Assembly (NCBI RefSeq): GCF_000067205.1
Contig: NC_010170.1
Span: 2,294,001-2,358,000 of the forward strand
Source of the DNA: Bordetella petrii
GTDB lineage: Bacteria > Pseudomonadota > Gammaproteobacteria > Burkholderiales > Burkholderiaceae_B
Direction of reading: 5' to 3'
Length of the DNA: 64,000 bases
Part shown: positions 54,838-63,633 of the stretch, piece after piece
Layout: each line of letters opens with the position of its first letter
How positions within the stretch are numbered: the stretch's first letter is position 1
Translations under genes and position numbers: made by a program
Notes under the pieces: model-generated
The model's database searches: none
What the model was told of the DNA's origin: nothing
Seen by the model: only the letters and a program-made list of their open reading frames with translations

Positions 54838-54853
54838 TGGCATGCGGTTCGCT
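54838..54853 (+). promoter_or_regulatory. Sigma-54 promoter of the hemerythrin genes
   Basis: TGGCATGCGGTTCGCT fits the -24/-12 consensus TGGCACG-N4-TTGCW with two mismatches; the GG and GC doublets are correctly spaced. It lies 41 bases beyond the last NorR box and about 35 before the start codon. Confidence 0.7.
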
Positions 54854-54888
54854 TTAGTACAGGTGCATACTTTTCACGGAGACTTTTC

Positions 54889-55413
54889 ATGAGCCCGCAC
54901 GCAGCACCTACCCAAGCGGCCACCCCCACTGCGCCTGCAGACTGGCACGAGGCGCCCCTGTCACAGCTGATCGACCACATCCTGCAGCGCTACCACGAAC
55001 GCCACCGGCAGCAATTGCCCGAGGCGATCCGCCTGGCGATCAAGGTCGAGCAGGTGCATGCCAGCCATGCCAGTTGCCCCCATGGCCTGGCCGAGCATCT
55101 GCACAGCATGCTGCAAGAGCTGGACAGCCACATGCGCAAAGAAGAGCAGGTGCTGTTTCCGCTGATCGCGCAGGGCAGCGGCGCCATGACTGGCGGCCCC
55201 ATCACCATGATGCGCATGGAACACGACCAGCACGCCCAGGACCTGGCGCAACTGGACAAGCTGACCTCCCGGTTAGAACTGCCGCAAGACGCCTGCAACA
55301 CCTGGCGCGAGCTGTACGCGCAACTGCGCGCCTTCCAGCAAGACCTGGTCGATCACATCCGCCTCGAGAACACTGTGCTGTTTCCCAACGCGCTGGCCGG
55401 CCGGCCCGCCTGA
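54889..55413 (+). CDS. Hemerythrin-domain protein (NorA/YtfE-like, short form)
   Basis: The 174-residue cytoplasmic protein has the hemerythrin-like iron-binding histidines and glutamates seen in YtfE/ScdA/NorA (LIDHILQRYHERHRQQLPE, then HLHSMLQELDSHMRKEEQVLFP, MRMEHDQH, LVDHIRLENTVLFP, given in parts). It lacks the N-terminal ScdA_N domain of full-length relatives. NorA-type di-iron proteins bind or handle nitric oxide and support iron-sulfur repair. Sigma-54 and NorR sites upstream predict induction by NO. Confidence 0.87.
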   Translation: MSPHAAPTQAATPTAPADWHEAPLSQLIDHILQRYHERHRQQLPEAIRLAIKVEQVHASHASCPHGLAEHLHSMLQELDSHMRKEEQVLFPLIAQGSGAMTGGPITMMRMEHDQHAQDLAQLDKLTSRLELPQDACNTWRELYAQLRAFQQDLVDHIRLENTVLFPNALAGRPA

Positions 55414-55436
55414 ACCCGCCAGCGGAAACCGCCACC

Positions 55437-55847
55437 ATGAACATCGACAAATTCAAACAGCAGCACCTGGACATTCTGGAAGGCATTGCCGCGTTGCGGC
55501 GACTGTCTCATGCGGGAGTGGCGCGCAACGCGGCCGCCATCGCGCGCCGCATCGTCGCCATGAGCTCCACCATCAAGCTGCACCTGGCCATCGAAGACCG
55601 CATGCTGTATCCCGTGTTGGCACGCAATCCCGACACGGCGCTGGCCGATAAAGGGCGCAGCTTCCAAGACGAAATGGGTTATATCGCTCAAGCCTATGCC
55701 GCGTTCGCGCACCGCTGGAGCAATGCCCAGGCACTTGCGCAAGACGAAGCCGGTTTCAAGGCCGACGCCAACATCGTGCTCAGGAGAGTGCGCGAACGCA
55801 TGCTGCGCGAAGACAGCGACCTGTACCCGCAGGTCGAGGCGTTGTAG
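55437..55847 (+). CDS. Second hemerythrin-domain protein
   Basis: The 136-residue protein begins MNIDKFKQQHLDILEGI and has the pattern H-x3-E / H..E (KLHLAIEDRMLYPVL, LREDSDLYPQ) of bacterial hemerythrin-like domains, although the last histidine-rich helix is less typical. It lies 23 bases after the first hemerythrin gene and shares its NorR-dependent promoter. It may be a second NO- or oxygen-binding di-iron protein. Confidence 0.8.
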   Translation: MNIDKFKQQHLDILEGIAALRRLSHAGVARNAAAIARRIVAMSSTIKLHLAIEDRMLYPVLARNPDTALADKGRSFQDEMGYIAQAYAAFAHRWSNAQALAQDEAGFKADANIVLRRVRERMLREDSDLYPQVEAL

Positions 55848-55923
55848 CGACGCTGTGCGTGGGCTCAGGCCAGCATCAGGACGGCCGAAACGTTGCGTTC
55901 GGCCGTCGAACCTGCCTGAAGCA

Positions 55924-56862
55924 TCACTCTATATTCTGCGCCTGCTCGCGCATCTGCTCGATCAGCAGTTTCAGGTCCATGGCGGCGCGGGTGACGTCCA
56001 TGCTGCCGGCTTTCGATCCCAGCGTGTTGGCTTCGCGGTTCATTTCCTGGAACAGGAAGTCCAGCCGCTTGCCGGCGCTGCCGCCGCCACGCTTGCTGTC
56101 GGACTTGGTCTTGCCTTTGCTGCCGCCGCCCAGCAGATGCCGCAGTTCTTCCAGGTGCGAGCGCAGCCGGGCCAGTTCTTCGGCCACGTCGATGCGCAGC
56201 GCGAACAGGTTGGCCTCTTGGGCCAGCCGCTCGGAAAGTTCCGGACCCGAGATATGGGTGAAGCCGCCGGGGAATGCCGCCTCGACCGACTCGCGCAGCT
56301 TGGTCGCCAGTTTTTCGCGATGATCGGCAAGTAACTGGGGCAGGTGGGTTTCGACGGATTCGACAATGCGCGCCACCCCGTCGGCGCATTCCAGCATGGT
56401 GGCGGCCAGGCGCTGGCCCTCGCGTTCGCGGCCTTCTTGCAACTGGGCCAGGGCTTCTTTGGCGGCCTGCAGGCAGGCGGCGCCCCAGACCTGCGGATCG
56501 AGCGCGTCGTTGCCGCGCTGTCCGGGCCAGTTGAACAGTTCGGCCAGGCGGGGCGGCGCCACTTCGGGCAGCACGCTGCGCGCGGCCTGCAGTTGCTCGG
56601 CCAGATGCTGCAGCCAGGCGGGGTCGAGCCGGGCCAGCTCGGTGCCGGCATTGCGCGTGTAAGAGGCCCGCACTTCGACTTTGCCGCGGCTCAGGCTGGC
56701 GGTAAGCAGCTCGCGCAGCGGTGTCTCGGCGTGGCGCAATTCGTCGGGCAGGCGAAAGTACAGGTCCAGGTAGCGGCTATTCACGCTGCGCAGTTCCAAC
56801 GCCAGAGAGCCTTGTTCGAGGTCGGCGCGGGCGTTGCCGAAGGCCGTCATGCTGCGAATCAT
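55924..56862 (-). CDS. yicC: YicC-family endoribonuclease
   Basis: The 312-residue protein has the YicC N-terminal domain (IRSMTAFGNARADLEQGS, ELRSVNSRYLDLYFRLP) and the C-terminal DUF1732 block (KRLDFLFQEMNREANTLGSK). Members are ribonucleases involved in RNA turnover and stress survival. The length is slightly above E. coli YicC (287) because of a Lys/Gly/Ser insertion (GGGSKGKTKSDSKRGGGS) near residue 250. ATG 56862 follows AGGACACC. It is divergent from rph. Confidence 0.9.
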   Translation of the reverse strand: MIRSMTAFGNARADLEQGSLALELRSVNSRYLDLYFRLPDELRHAETPLRELLTASLSRGKVEVRASYTRNAGTELARLDPAWLQHLAEQLQAARSVLPEVAPPRLAELFNWPGQRGNDALDPQVWGAACLQAAKEALAQLQEGREREGQRLAATMLECADGVARIVESVETHLPQLLADHREKLATKLRESVEAAFPGGFTHISGPELSERLAQEANLFALRIDVAEELARLRSHLEELRHLLGGGSKGKTKSDSKRGGGSAGKRLDFLFQEMNREANTLGSKAGSMDVTRAAMDLKLLIEQMREQAQNIE

Positions 56863-56992
56863 GGGGGGTGTCCTGAAGAAAATCCGGAAATAAGGCGGGC
56901 CGCCAGGCGGCCCTTTGCACCTTTTGCAGCAGGATACCTCAAGATACTTCAGGCGCCGCCCCCTGGCGCGGCCCCACGTACAATGCAGCGCA

Positions 56993-57757
56993 ATGTCCTT
57001 GTCCGGAGCCAGTCCCGTGTCTTCTTCCACCGCTTCTGCCGTGGCGCGCCCGTCCGGCCGCGCTGTCGATCAATTGCGCCCCTTCAGCCTGCAGCGCGGC
57101 TACACCCGCTATGCCGAGGGCTCGGTGCTGGTGCGCGCCGGCAACACGCACGTGCTATGCACCGCCAGCGTGCTCGACAAGGTGCCGCCGTTCCTGAAAG
57201 GGCGGGGCGAGGGCTGGGTGACCGCCGAATACGGCATGCTGCCGCGCGCCACCCACACGCGCGGCGACCGCGAGGCCGCGCGCGGCAAGCAAAGCGGCCG
57301 CACGCAGGAAATCCAGCGCCTGATTGGCCGCAGCCTGCGCGCGGTGTTCGACATGAAGGCCCTGGGCGAGCGCACGCTGCACCTGGACTGCGATGTGCTG
57401 CAGGCTGACGGCGGCACCCGCTGCGCCAGCATCACGGGCGCCTGGGTGGCGGCCGCCGATGCGGTGGCGCTGCTGATGCAGCGCGGCGACCTGGCGGCCA
57501 ACCCGATCCGCGACGCGGTGGCCGCCGTCTCGGTGGGCATGGTGGCCGGCCGCCCGGTGCTTGACCTGGACTACCAGGAAGACTCCGCCTGCGATGCGGA
57601 CGTGAACGTGGTCATGACGGGTGCGGGCGCGTTCGTGGAAGTGCAAGGCACGGGCGAAGGCGCCACCTTCGCGCGCAGCGAACTCGATGCCATGCTGGGC
57701 CTGGCCGAGCAGGGCATCGCGCAATTGGTGCGGGCGCAGCGCGAGGCGCTGGCATAA
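56993..57757 (+). CDS. rph: Ribonuclease PH
   Basis: The 254-residue phosphorolytic 3'-5' exoribonuclease trims tRNA 3' ends. It has GRAVDQLRPFSLQRGYTRYA, YGMLPRATHTR, QEIQRLIGRSLRA, LDCDVLQADGGTR and the C-terminal LDLDYQEDSACDADVN block (each in part). The first 15 residues are a Ser/Ala-rich extension. A TACAAT -10 element sits nine bases before ATG 56993, implying a very short leader. Confidence 0.94.
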   Translation: MSLSGASPVSSSTASAVARPSGRAVDQLRPFSLQRGYTRYAEGSVLVRAGNTHVLCTASVLDKVPPFLKGRGEGWVTAEYGMLPRATHTRGDREAARGKQSGRTQEIQRLIGRSLRAVFDMKALGERTLHLDCDVLQADGGTRCASITGAWVAAADAVALLMQRGDLAANPIRDAVAAVSVGMVAGRPVLDLDYQEDSACDADVNVVMTGAGAFVEVQGTGEGATFARSELDAMLGLAEQGIAQLVRAQREALA

Positions 57758-57823
57758 CGGTTTGCCGCGCCGGGCATGGCCACCAGGCCCGGCGCCCGCC
57801 GGGCCGTTGATCTGCCTGGCCGC

Positions 57824-59194
57824 TTATTTGGCGGGCAGCAGCGCGCCAACGTGGGCCAGGTTTTCCAGGTTCCAGATGGCGTCGATCAGGCCGCGTATTT
57901 CGGCTTCGGTGGCGGCTTGTGCGTAAACGCCCAGCTGTAGCGCTTTTTCTTCGATTTCGGGGCGGCTGAGCGTGTTGCCCGGATCGCCTTTGGGCTCGTC
58001 GACACGCGCGTGCAGCACGCGGCCGTCGGTGGTGCGCACGGTAACCTTGCCGATCCAGCGCTCGGGGTAGGCGCTGTCGACTTCCGGGTCGAGCTCCATG
58101 CGGAACTTGCCGCGCAGGCCGGCGACATCCTGGTCGCCCAGCGCGGCGTCGAATTCGGCCAGGCCGGCCCGGCCGCTGCGCGCAATGAGCGCCAGCACCG
58201 TGCCCATTGAGAACTTGGACTGGTGGACGGTCTTGGGGTCGACCACGGGACCCAGCACGTCGATGGCGCCCTGGTGCACATGGGCCACCACTTCGGCCAG
58301 GTCGCTGTCGCGCAGCTTGTATTCGCGCATGGCCTGCTGCAGGGCGTCGGCGGCCGGATGCGTATGGCGGCACGAGGCGTGATATTTGAACGAGGTTTCG
58401 GCCAGCGCCCAGCGTTGGCCCAGGCGGTCGAGCAGGCGGGCCGGGTCGGCGTCGGTGGACATGCCGGCCGCCATGCCCTGAGCGCCTTCCAGGATGCGGC
58501 GCGCGCCGGTGAAGCCTTCTTGCGCCAGGTATGCCGCGGTCAGGCCGTCGGCGGCCGCCTTGGCGGTGTGCAGTTGCTTGGAGTCGGCCGCGTCGCGCAG
58601 GAATTCCCACAGCCCCGCCGCCTGCGTGCCCGCCGATCCCAGGGCGTGCAGCATCTGTTCGGCGTTCAGGTTCAGCAGCCGGCCCACGGTGACCGCCGCG
58701 GCCAGGGTGCCTACCGTGCCGGTGGTGTGGAAGATCTTGTAGTGCGAGCGTCCCAGGTATTCGCCGACGCGAATGCCCACTTCGTAGCCGGCCACCGCCG
58801 CCACCAGCAGGTCTTTGCCTGACCGGCCCAGCGCCTGGGCCACTGCCAGCGCGGGCGGGAACACCACCGCGGCCGGGTGGAACACCGACCCGTTGTGTAC
58901 GTCGTCTTGCTCGACCACGTGGGCGGCCGCGGCATTGACCATGGCCGCGAACAGCGGCGTGGTCTGGCGGCGCGTGATCAGCACCTGGGCGGGGCCGCTG
59001 GCCGGACCCATGGCGGCCGCGTAGCGTTCGATGGCCTGCACCGCGCGTGCGTTAGCGCCCGCCAGGATAGAGGCCAGGCAGTCGAGCAGCAGGTCTTCGG
59101 CACGGCGCAGCACCGGCGCGGGAATGTCTTCGAAGCGCAGGTTGGCGGCAAACTCGGCCAGCGCGGCGCTGGGGTGGGGGTGGTTGGCGGTCAT
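57824..59194 (-). CDS. MmgE/PrpD family protein
   Basis: The 456-residue protein has the MmgE/PrpD all-helical N-terminal domain (LLDCLASILAGANARAV, VEQDDVHNGSVFHPAAVV) and C-terminal domain (FKYHASCRHTHPAADAL, YPERWIGKVTV). Relatives include 2-methylcitrate dehydratase and cis-aconitate decarboxylase, so a hydro-lyase or decarboxylase acting on a tricarboxylate-like acid is likely. It starts five bases after the acyl-CoA dehydrogenase stop, in one operon. Confidence 0.9.
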   Translation of the reverse strand: MTANHPHPSAALAEFAANLRFEDIPAPVLRRAEDLLLDCLASILAGANARAVQAIERYAAAMGPASGPAQVLITRRQTTPLFAAMVNAAAAHVVEQDDVHNGSVFHPAAVVFPPALAVAQALGRSGKDLLVAAVAGYEVGIRVGEYLGRSHYKIFHTTGTVGTLAAAVTVGRLLNLNAEQMLHALGSAGTQAAGLWEFLRDAADSKQLHTAKAAADGLTAAYLAQEGFTGARRILEGAQGMAAGMSTDADPARLLDRLGQRWALAETSFKYHASCRHTHPAADALQQAMREYKLRDSDLAEVVAHVHQGAIDVLGPVVDPKTVHQSKFSMGTVLALIARSGRAGLAEFDAALGDQDVAGLRGKFRMELDPEVDSAYPERWIGKVTVRTTDGRVLHARVDEPKGDPGNTLSRPEIEEKALQLGVYAQAATEAEIRGLIDAIWNLENLAHVGALLPAK

Positions 59195-59199
59195 GGGAA

Positions 59200-60360
59200 T
59201 CAGAACGAACGGGGCAGGCCCAGCACGTGCTCGGCCACGTAGGAAAGAATGAGGTTGGTGGAAATCGGCGCCACCTGGTACAGGCGCGTTTCGCGGAACT
59301 TGCGCTCTACGTCGTATTCGGTGGCGAAGCCGAAGCCCCCATGGAACTGCAGGCAGGCGTTGGCCGCTTCCCAGGATGCGTCGGCCGCCAGCAGCTTGGC
59401 CATGTTGGCCTGGGCGCCGCAGGGCTGGTGCGCATCGAACAGGCGGCAGGCTTCGTAGCGCATGAGACTGGCGGCCTCGACGTTGATGTGCGCCCGCGCG
59501 ATGGGGAACTGCACGCCCTGGTTCTGGCCGATGGGGCGGCCGAACACGATGCGTTCCTTGGCGTAGGCGGCCACCTTGTCCACGAACCAGTAGCCGTCGC
59601 CGATGCATTCGGCGGCAATCAGGGTGCGCTCGGCATTCAGGCCGTCGAGAATGTACTTGAAGCCCTTGCCTTCTTCGCCGATGAGGTTTTCAGCGGGAAT
59701 TTCGAGGTTGTCGAAGAACAGCTCGTTGGTCTCGTGGTTGACCATGTTGGGGATGGGGCGGATCTGCATGCCATGCTTGACCGCGTGGTGCAGGTCGACC
59801 AGGAAGATCGACATGCCTTCGGACTTGCGCGTGACTTGGTCCAGCGGCGTGGTGCGCGCCAGCAGGATCATCAGGTCGGAGTGCTGGACGCGCGAGATCC
59901 AGACCTTCTGGCCGTTGATGACGTAGCGGTCGCCGCGCCGCACGGCGGTGGTCTTGATCTTGGTGGTGTCGGTGCCGGTGGTGGGCTCGGTGACTCCCAT
60001 GGACTGCAGGCGCAGTTCGCCGTTGGCGATGCGGGGCAGGTACTCGCGCTTTTGCGCTTCGGAGCCATGGCGAAGCAGGGTGCCCATGTTGTACATCTGG
60101 CCATGGCAGGCGCCCGAGTTGCCGCCGCTGCGGTTGATTTCTTCCATGATGACCGAGGCTTCGGTCAGGCCCAGGCCCGAGCCGCCGTATTCTTGAGGAA
60201 TGAGCGCGGCCAGCCAGCCGGCTTCGGTCAGGGCGTTCACGAATTCTTCGGGGTAGCCGCGTTCTTCGTCGATTTTGCGGAAGTACTCGCCGGAAAACTG
60301 GGCGCACAGGTCGCGGACGGCTTCGCGGATGTCCTGGAAGGCGTGATTGGTGTCGGGCAT
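59200..60360 (-). CDS. Acyl-CoA dehydrogenase
   Basis: The 386-residue flavoenzyme has the family pattern AALIPQEYGGSGLGLTEA, the FAD-binding MGVTEPTTGTDT and NGQKVWISR segments, and the C-terminal QFHGGFGFATEYDVERKFR (in part). It oxidises an acyl-CoA; the specific substrate is unknown. Together with MmgE/PrpD it probably forms a short catabolic operon controlled by the divergent LysR gene (119 bases away). Confidence 0.92.
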   Translation of the reverse strand: MPDTNHAFQDIREAVRDLCAQFSGEYFRKIDEERGYPEEFVNALTEAGWLAALIPQEYGGSGLGLTEASVIMEEINRSGGNSGACHGQMYNMGTLLRHGSEAQKREYLPRIANGELRLQSMGVTEPTTGTDTTKIKTTAVRRGDRYVINGQKVWISRVQHSDLMILLARTTPLDQVTRKSEGMSIFLVDLHHAVKHGMQIRPIPNMVNHETNELFFDNLEIPAENLIGEEGKGFKYILDGLNAERTLIAAECIGDGYWFVDKVAAYAKERIVFGRPIGQNQGVQFPIARAHINVEAASLMRYEACRLFDAHQPCGAQANMAKLLAADASWEAANACLQFHGGFGFATEYDVERKFRETRLYQVAPISTNLILSYVAEHVLGLPRSF

Positions 60361-60479
60361 GGCGGGGTTCTATGATGAGGCTTACAGATAATCCCGGCAC
60401 TTTGCCGCAACCCGGGCTGGCTTGCCAATTTATGATTGCTTAATACCGAGTTAGCAATTGCCGAAGAACAGAGGAATTC

Positions 60480-61430
60480 ATGGCGGGGCACTTCGATCTG
60501 ACCGACCTGCAACTGATCGTGCACATCGGCGACTGGCACAGCCTGACCCGCGGTGCCGAGAAAACCCATTTGTCGCTGCCGGCGGCCAGCACGCGCATCA
60601 AGAACCTGGAAGAGCACTTCGGCACCCAGCTGTTGTACCGCACCAGCCAGGGGGTCACGCTCACGCCGTCGGGCGAAGCCCTGACGCGCCATGCCCGCAC
60701 CGTCATGCGCCAGGTCGAGCAACTGCGCGGCGACATGCAGGAATTTGCCCGCGGGGTCAAAGGCCACGTGCGGGTGCTGGCCAACACGACCGCCATGACC
60801 GAATTCATGCCGGCGGTGCTGGGACGCTTCCTGGCCGCCCACCCCGACGTCAACGTCGAGCTGCGCGAACGGCTCAGCTACCTGATCGTGCGGGCGGTGG
60901 CCGAAGGTTCGGCCGACCTGGGCATCGTGGCCGGCTGTACGGCCGACCAGGGCCTGCAGTTCATTCCCTACCGCAAAGACCGGCTGGTGATGGTGGCCGC
61001 GGCCAGCCATCCGCTGGCCCGCGAGCCCGCCGTGGCCTTCGCCGACACGCTGGGCAACGATTACGTCGGCCTGTCCGAATGGAGCGCCATTCACCCGTTC
61101 CTGGTGCAGGCGGCCGCGGCGCTGGGGCGCACCTTCAAGTTCCGTATCGAGGTGGGCAACTTCGAGGCCGTGTGCCGCATGATCGAAACCGGCGTGGGCA
61201 TTGGCGTGATTCCCGAATCGGTTGCGCTGCGTTTCGCGCGCGCTCTTAATATCGCCATCGTGCCGCTGACCGACGACTGGGCGCTGCGCGAGCTGCAGAT
61301 CTGCGTGCGCGATCGCGACGCGCTGCCCGCCTTTGCGCGCGAACTGGTCGACATGTTGGTGGCCGATGTGCCCGAGCATGAGCGCGAGGGGGAGGGCGAA
61401 GGCAAGCGCGCGCCGCCGGCGGCCGGCTGA
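60480..61430 (+). CDS. LysR-family transcriptional regulator
   Basis: The 316-residue product has a helix-turn-helix at about 1-65 (LSLPAASTRIKNLEEHFG) and an effector domain from about 92. Its C-terminus is a charged, low-complexity tail (EREGEGEGKRAPPAAG). It is divergent from the acyl-CoA dehydrogenase-MmgE/PrpD operon and likely regulates it. Confidence 0.88.
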   Translation: MAGHFDLTDLQLIVHIGDWHSLTRGAEKTHLSLPAASTRIKNLEEHFGTQLLYRTSQGVTLTPSGEALTRHARTVMRQVEQLRGDMQEFARGVKGHVRVLANTTAMTEFMPAVLGRFLAAHPDVNVELRERLSYLIVRAVAEGSADLGIVAGCTADQGLQFIPYRKDRLVMVAAASHPLAREPAVAFADTLGNDYVGLSEWSAIHPFLVQAAAALGRTFKFRIEVGNFEAVCRMIETGVGIGVIPESVALRFARALNIAIVPLTDDWALRELQICVRDRDALPAFARELVDMLVADVPEHEREGEGEGKRAPPAAG

Positions 61431-61483
61431 GCGCCGGCAATCCGCCAGGCCCGCCCCGCATGGCCCCCGACTACAATGGCGGC

Positions 61484-62113
61484 ATGACGTCGTCGAATAC
61501 CGAAATTTCCCTGTCCCGGGTCGTGCTGGCCTCGAACAACCCGGGCAAGCTGCGCGAGTTTTCCGCTCTGTTCGCCCCCCTGGGCATCGAACTGGTTCCC
61601 CAGGGCGAGCTGGGCGTGCCCGAGGCCGAAGAGCCGCACGTCACGTTCGTCGAGAACGCGCTGGCCAAGGCGCGCCATGCCAGCCGCCTGACCGGCCTGC
61701 CGGCCCTGGCCGACGATTCCGGCCTGTGCGTGGCGGCGCTGGCGGGCGCCCCCGGCGTGTATTCGGCCCGCTATGCGCAGCTGGCCGATCCTGCCGCCGT
61801 GCGCAGCGACGCCGCCAACAATGCCTTACTGGTCAGCAAGCTGGCCGGCGTGGCCGATCGGCGCGCCTGGTACGTGGCGCTGCTGGTGCTGGTGCGCGCC
61901 CATGACGACCCGCGGCCGCTCATCGGCGAAGGCCTGTGGCACGGCGAAATCGTCGAGACGCCGCGCGGCGGCAACGGCTTCGGCTACGATCCGCATTTCC
62001 TGCTGCCCGAGCTGGGCCGCACCGCCGCCGAGCTCGACCCGGCCGAGAAAAACCGTGTCAGCCATCGTGCCCGCGCGCTGGCGCAATTACTGGACAAGCT
62101 CGCGCCGCGCTGA
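61484..62113 (+). CDS. rdgB: XTP/dITP pyrophosphatase (RdgB/HAM1)
   Basis: The 209-residue enzyme removes non-canonical purine triphosphates. It has LASNNPGKLREFSALF, FVENALAKARHASRLTGLPALADDSGLCV (in parts), and the terminal GFGYDPHFLLPE with SHRARAL. ATG 61484 follows a TACAAT element by seven bases and has no Shine-Dalgarno sequence, so the message may be leaderless. It is followed by hemW after 27 bases. Confidence 0.93.
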   Translation: MTSSNTEISLSRVVLASNNPGKLREFSALFAPLGIELVPQGELGVPEAEEPHVTFVENALAKARHASRLTGLPALADDSGLCVAALAGAPGVYSARYAQLADPAAVRSDAANNALLVSKLAGVADRRAWYVALLVLVRAHDDPRPLIGEGLWHGEIVETPRGGNGFGYDPHFLLPELGRTAAELDPAEKNRVSHRARALAQLLDKLAPR

Positions 62114-62140
62114 GCCGCGCGCCGCCGTTGTTTCGAAATC

Positions 62141-63358
62141 GTGGCCATCACCATTCCCATCCACCAGGCCGGCTCCGGCGCCCGCGCACGTGTCGTGACG
62201 CCCGCCGGGGCCAGCCTGACCAGCCTGCCGCCGCTGTCGGTATACGTACACGTGCCTTGGTGCGTGCGCAAGTGCCCGTATTGCGACTTCAATTCGCACG
62301 CGGCGCCGGCCGAGCTGCCCGAGCGCGCCTATCTCGACGCCTTGCGCGCCGACCTGGAACAGGCCCTGCCGTCGGTATGGGGCCGGCAGGTAGTGTCGGT
62401 ATTCCTGGGCGGCGGTACGCCCAGCCTGCTGTCGGCCGCGGGCCTGGATGAACTGCTGGCCATGCTGCGCGCCTGTCTGAACGTGCTGCCCGACGCCGAA
62501 ATCACCATGGAAGCCAACCCCGGCACGGCCGAAGCGGGGCGCTTCCGCGATTACGCGGCCAGCGGAGTGAACCGCCTGTCGCTGGGCATCCAGAGCTTTG
62601 ACGACGCCCAGTTGAAGAAGCTGGGGCGCATCCACGATGCCAGCCAGGCCCGCGCCGCCATCGAGATGGCGCAGCGTGCCGTGGACCGGGTCAACCTGGA
62701 CCTGATGTTTGCCTTGCCCGGGCAGGACATGACCGCCTGCCTGGACGACGTGCGGCAGGCGCTGTCGTTCGGCACCGAGCACCTGTCGCTGTACCACCTG
62801 ACGCTGGAACCGAATACCGTCTTCGCCAAGTACCCGCCCGAGCTGCCCGATGACGATGCCAGCGCCGCCATGCAAGACGCCGTCGAGGCCGCGCTACAGG
62901 CCGCCGGCCTGCTGCGCTACGAGGTTTCGGCCTACGCCCGGCCGGGCGCCCGCTGCCGGCATAACCTCAATTACTGGGAATTCGGCGACTATCTTGGCCT
63001 GGGGCCGGGCGCGCATGGCAAGCTGTCGTTCCACGACCGCATCGTGCGCGAGGCGCGCCTGCGCAACCCCGATAGCTGGATGGCTGCGGCCATCGCCCGC
63101 GACGGCAGCCACATCGCCGAGGCCCGCACGGTCGGCCCGGACGAGCTGCCGTTTGAATTCATGCTGAATGCCCTGCGCCTGAAAGACGGCGTGGCGGCCT
63201 CGTCATTCCAGGAACGCACGGGGCTGTCGCTGGCGGCCATCGCCCAACCCCTGCAAGCCGCCACCAAGCGGGGCCTGCTCGATCCCGACCCGACCCGGCT
63301 GCGCGCCACCCCGCTGGGCTGGCGGTTCCTGAACGACCTGCAGGAAATGTTCCTGTAA
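62141..63358 (+). CDS. hemW: Radical SAM protein HemW (haem chaperone)
   Basis: The 405-residue protein has the cluster-binding motif C41-x3-C45-x2-C48 (WCVRKCPYCDF), SVFLGGGTPSLL, EANPGT and GIQSFDD, then YEVSAYARPG and HNLNYW, as in HemW (formerly annotated coproporphyrinogen III oxidase-like). HemW binds and transfers haem rather than oxidising coproporphyrinogen. The start is a GTG. It lies directly after rdgB. Confidence 0.92.
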   Translation: MAITIPIHQAGSGARARVVTPAGASLTSLPPLSVYVHVPWCVRKCPYCDFNSHAAPAELPERAYLDALRADLEQALPSVWGRQVVSVFLGGGTPSLLSAAGLDELLAMLRACLNVLPDAEITMEANPGTAEAGRFRDYAASGVNRLSLGIQSFDDAQLKKLGRIHDASQARAAIEMAQRAVDRVNLDLMFALPGQDMTACLDDVRQALSFGTEHLSLYHLTLEPNTVFAKYPPELPDDDASAAMQDAVEAALQAAGLLRYEVSAYARPGARCRHNLNYWEFGDYLGLGPGAHGKLSFHDRIVREARLRNPDSWMAAAIARDGSHIAEARTVGPDELPFEFMLNALRLKDGVAASSFQERTGLSLAAIAQPLQAATKRGLLDPDPTRLRATPLGWRFLNDLQEMFL

Positions 63359-63433
63359 ACGGGCTGGCCAGAAAAAATCGCAGGCGTGGCGACAGACAGG
63401 CCTACACAGGAAGGCGTCCACAGGCAGGCCTTC

Positions 63434-63467
63434 AAGGTGTCTGACTCCCGCAGGGTGTCAGACACCG
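63434..63467 (+). repeat. Palindromic GGTGTCTGAC repeat (orientation A)
   Basis: GGTGTCTGACTCCC and GGGTGTCAGACACC halves form a hairpin 75 bases beyond the hemW stop, where it could separate hemW transcription from the glnA control region. Confidence 0.85.
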
Positions 63468-63533
63468 CCGTAATCCGCGAACCGCGCCACAGAACACGAA
63501 CGGGGACAGAGTCACACAGCTTGCCCCCCAAAA

Positions 63534-63581
63534 GCACCATATTGGTGCCCGCATGCCCCACAGTTTGCACTATTATGGTGC
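63534..63581. promoter_or_regulatory. Two NtrC binding sites
   Basis: GCACCATATTGGTGC (63534-63548) is a perfect palindrome matching the NtrC consensus, and GCACTATTATGGTGC (63567-63581) is a near match. Their centres are 33 bases, three helical turns, apart. They lie about 50-110 bases upstream of the sigma-54 promoter, an enhancer position. Confidence 0.85.
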
Positions 63582-63633
63582 CAAGATGCCCCTCCATGGA
63601 TGGTTATGGGCGGGCATGCCCCGGGTTGGGTCT

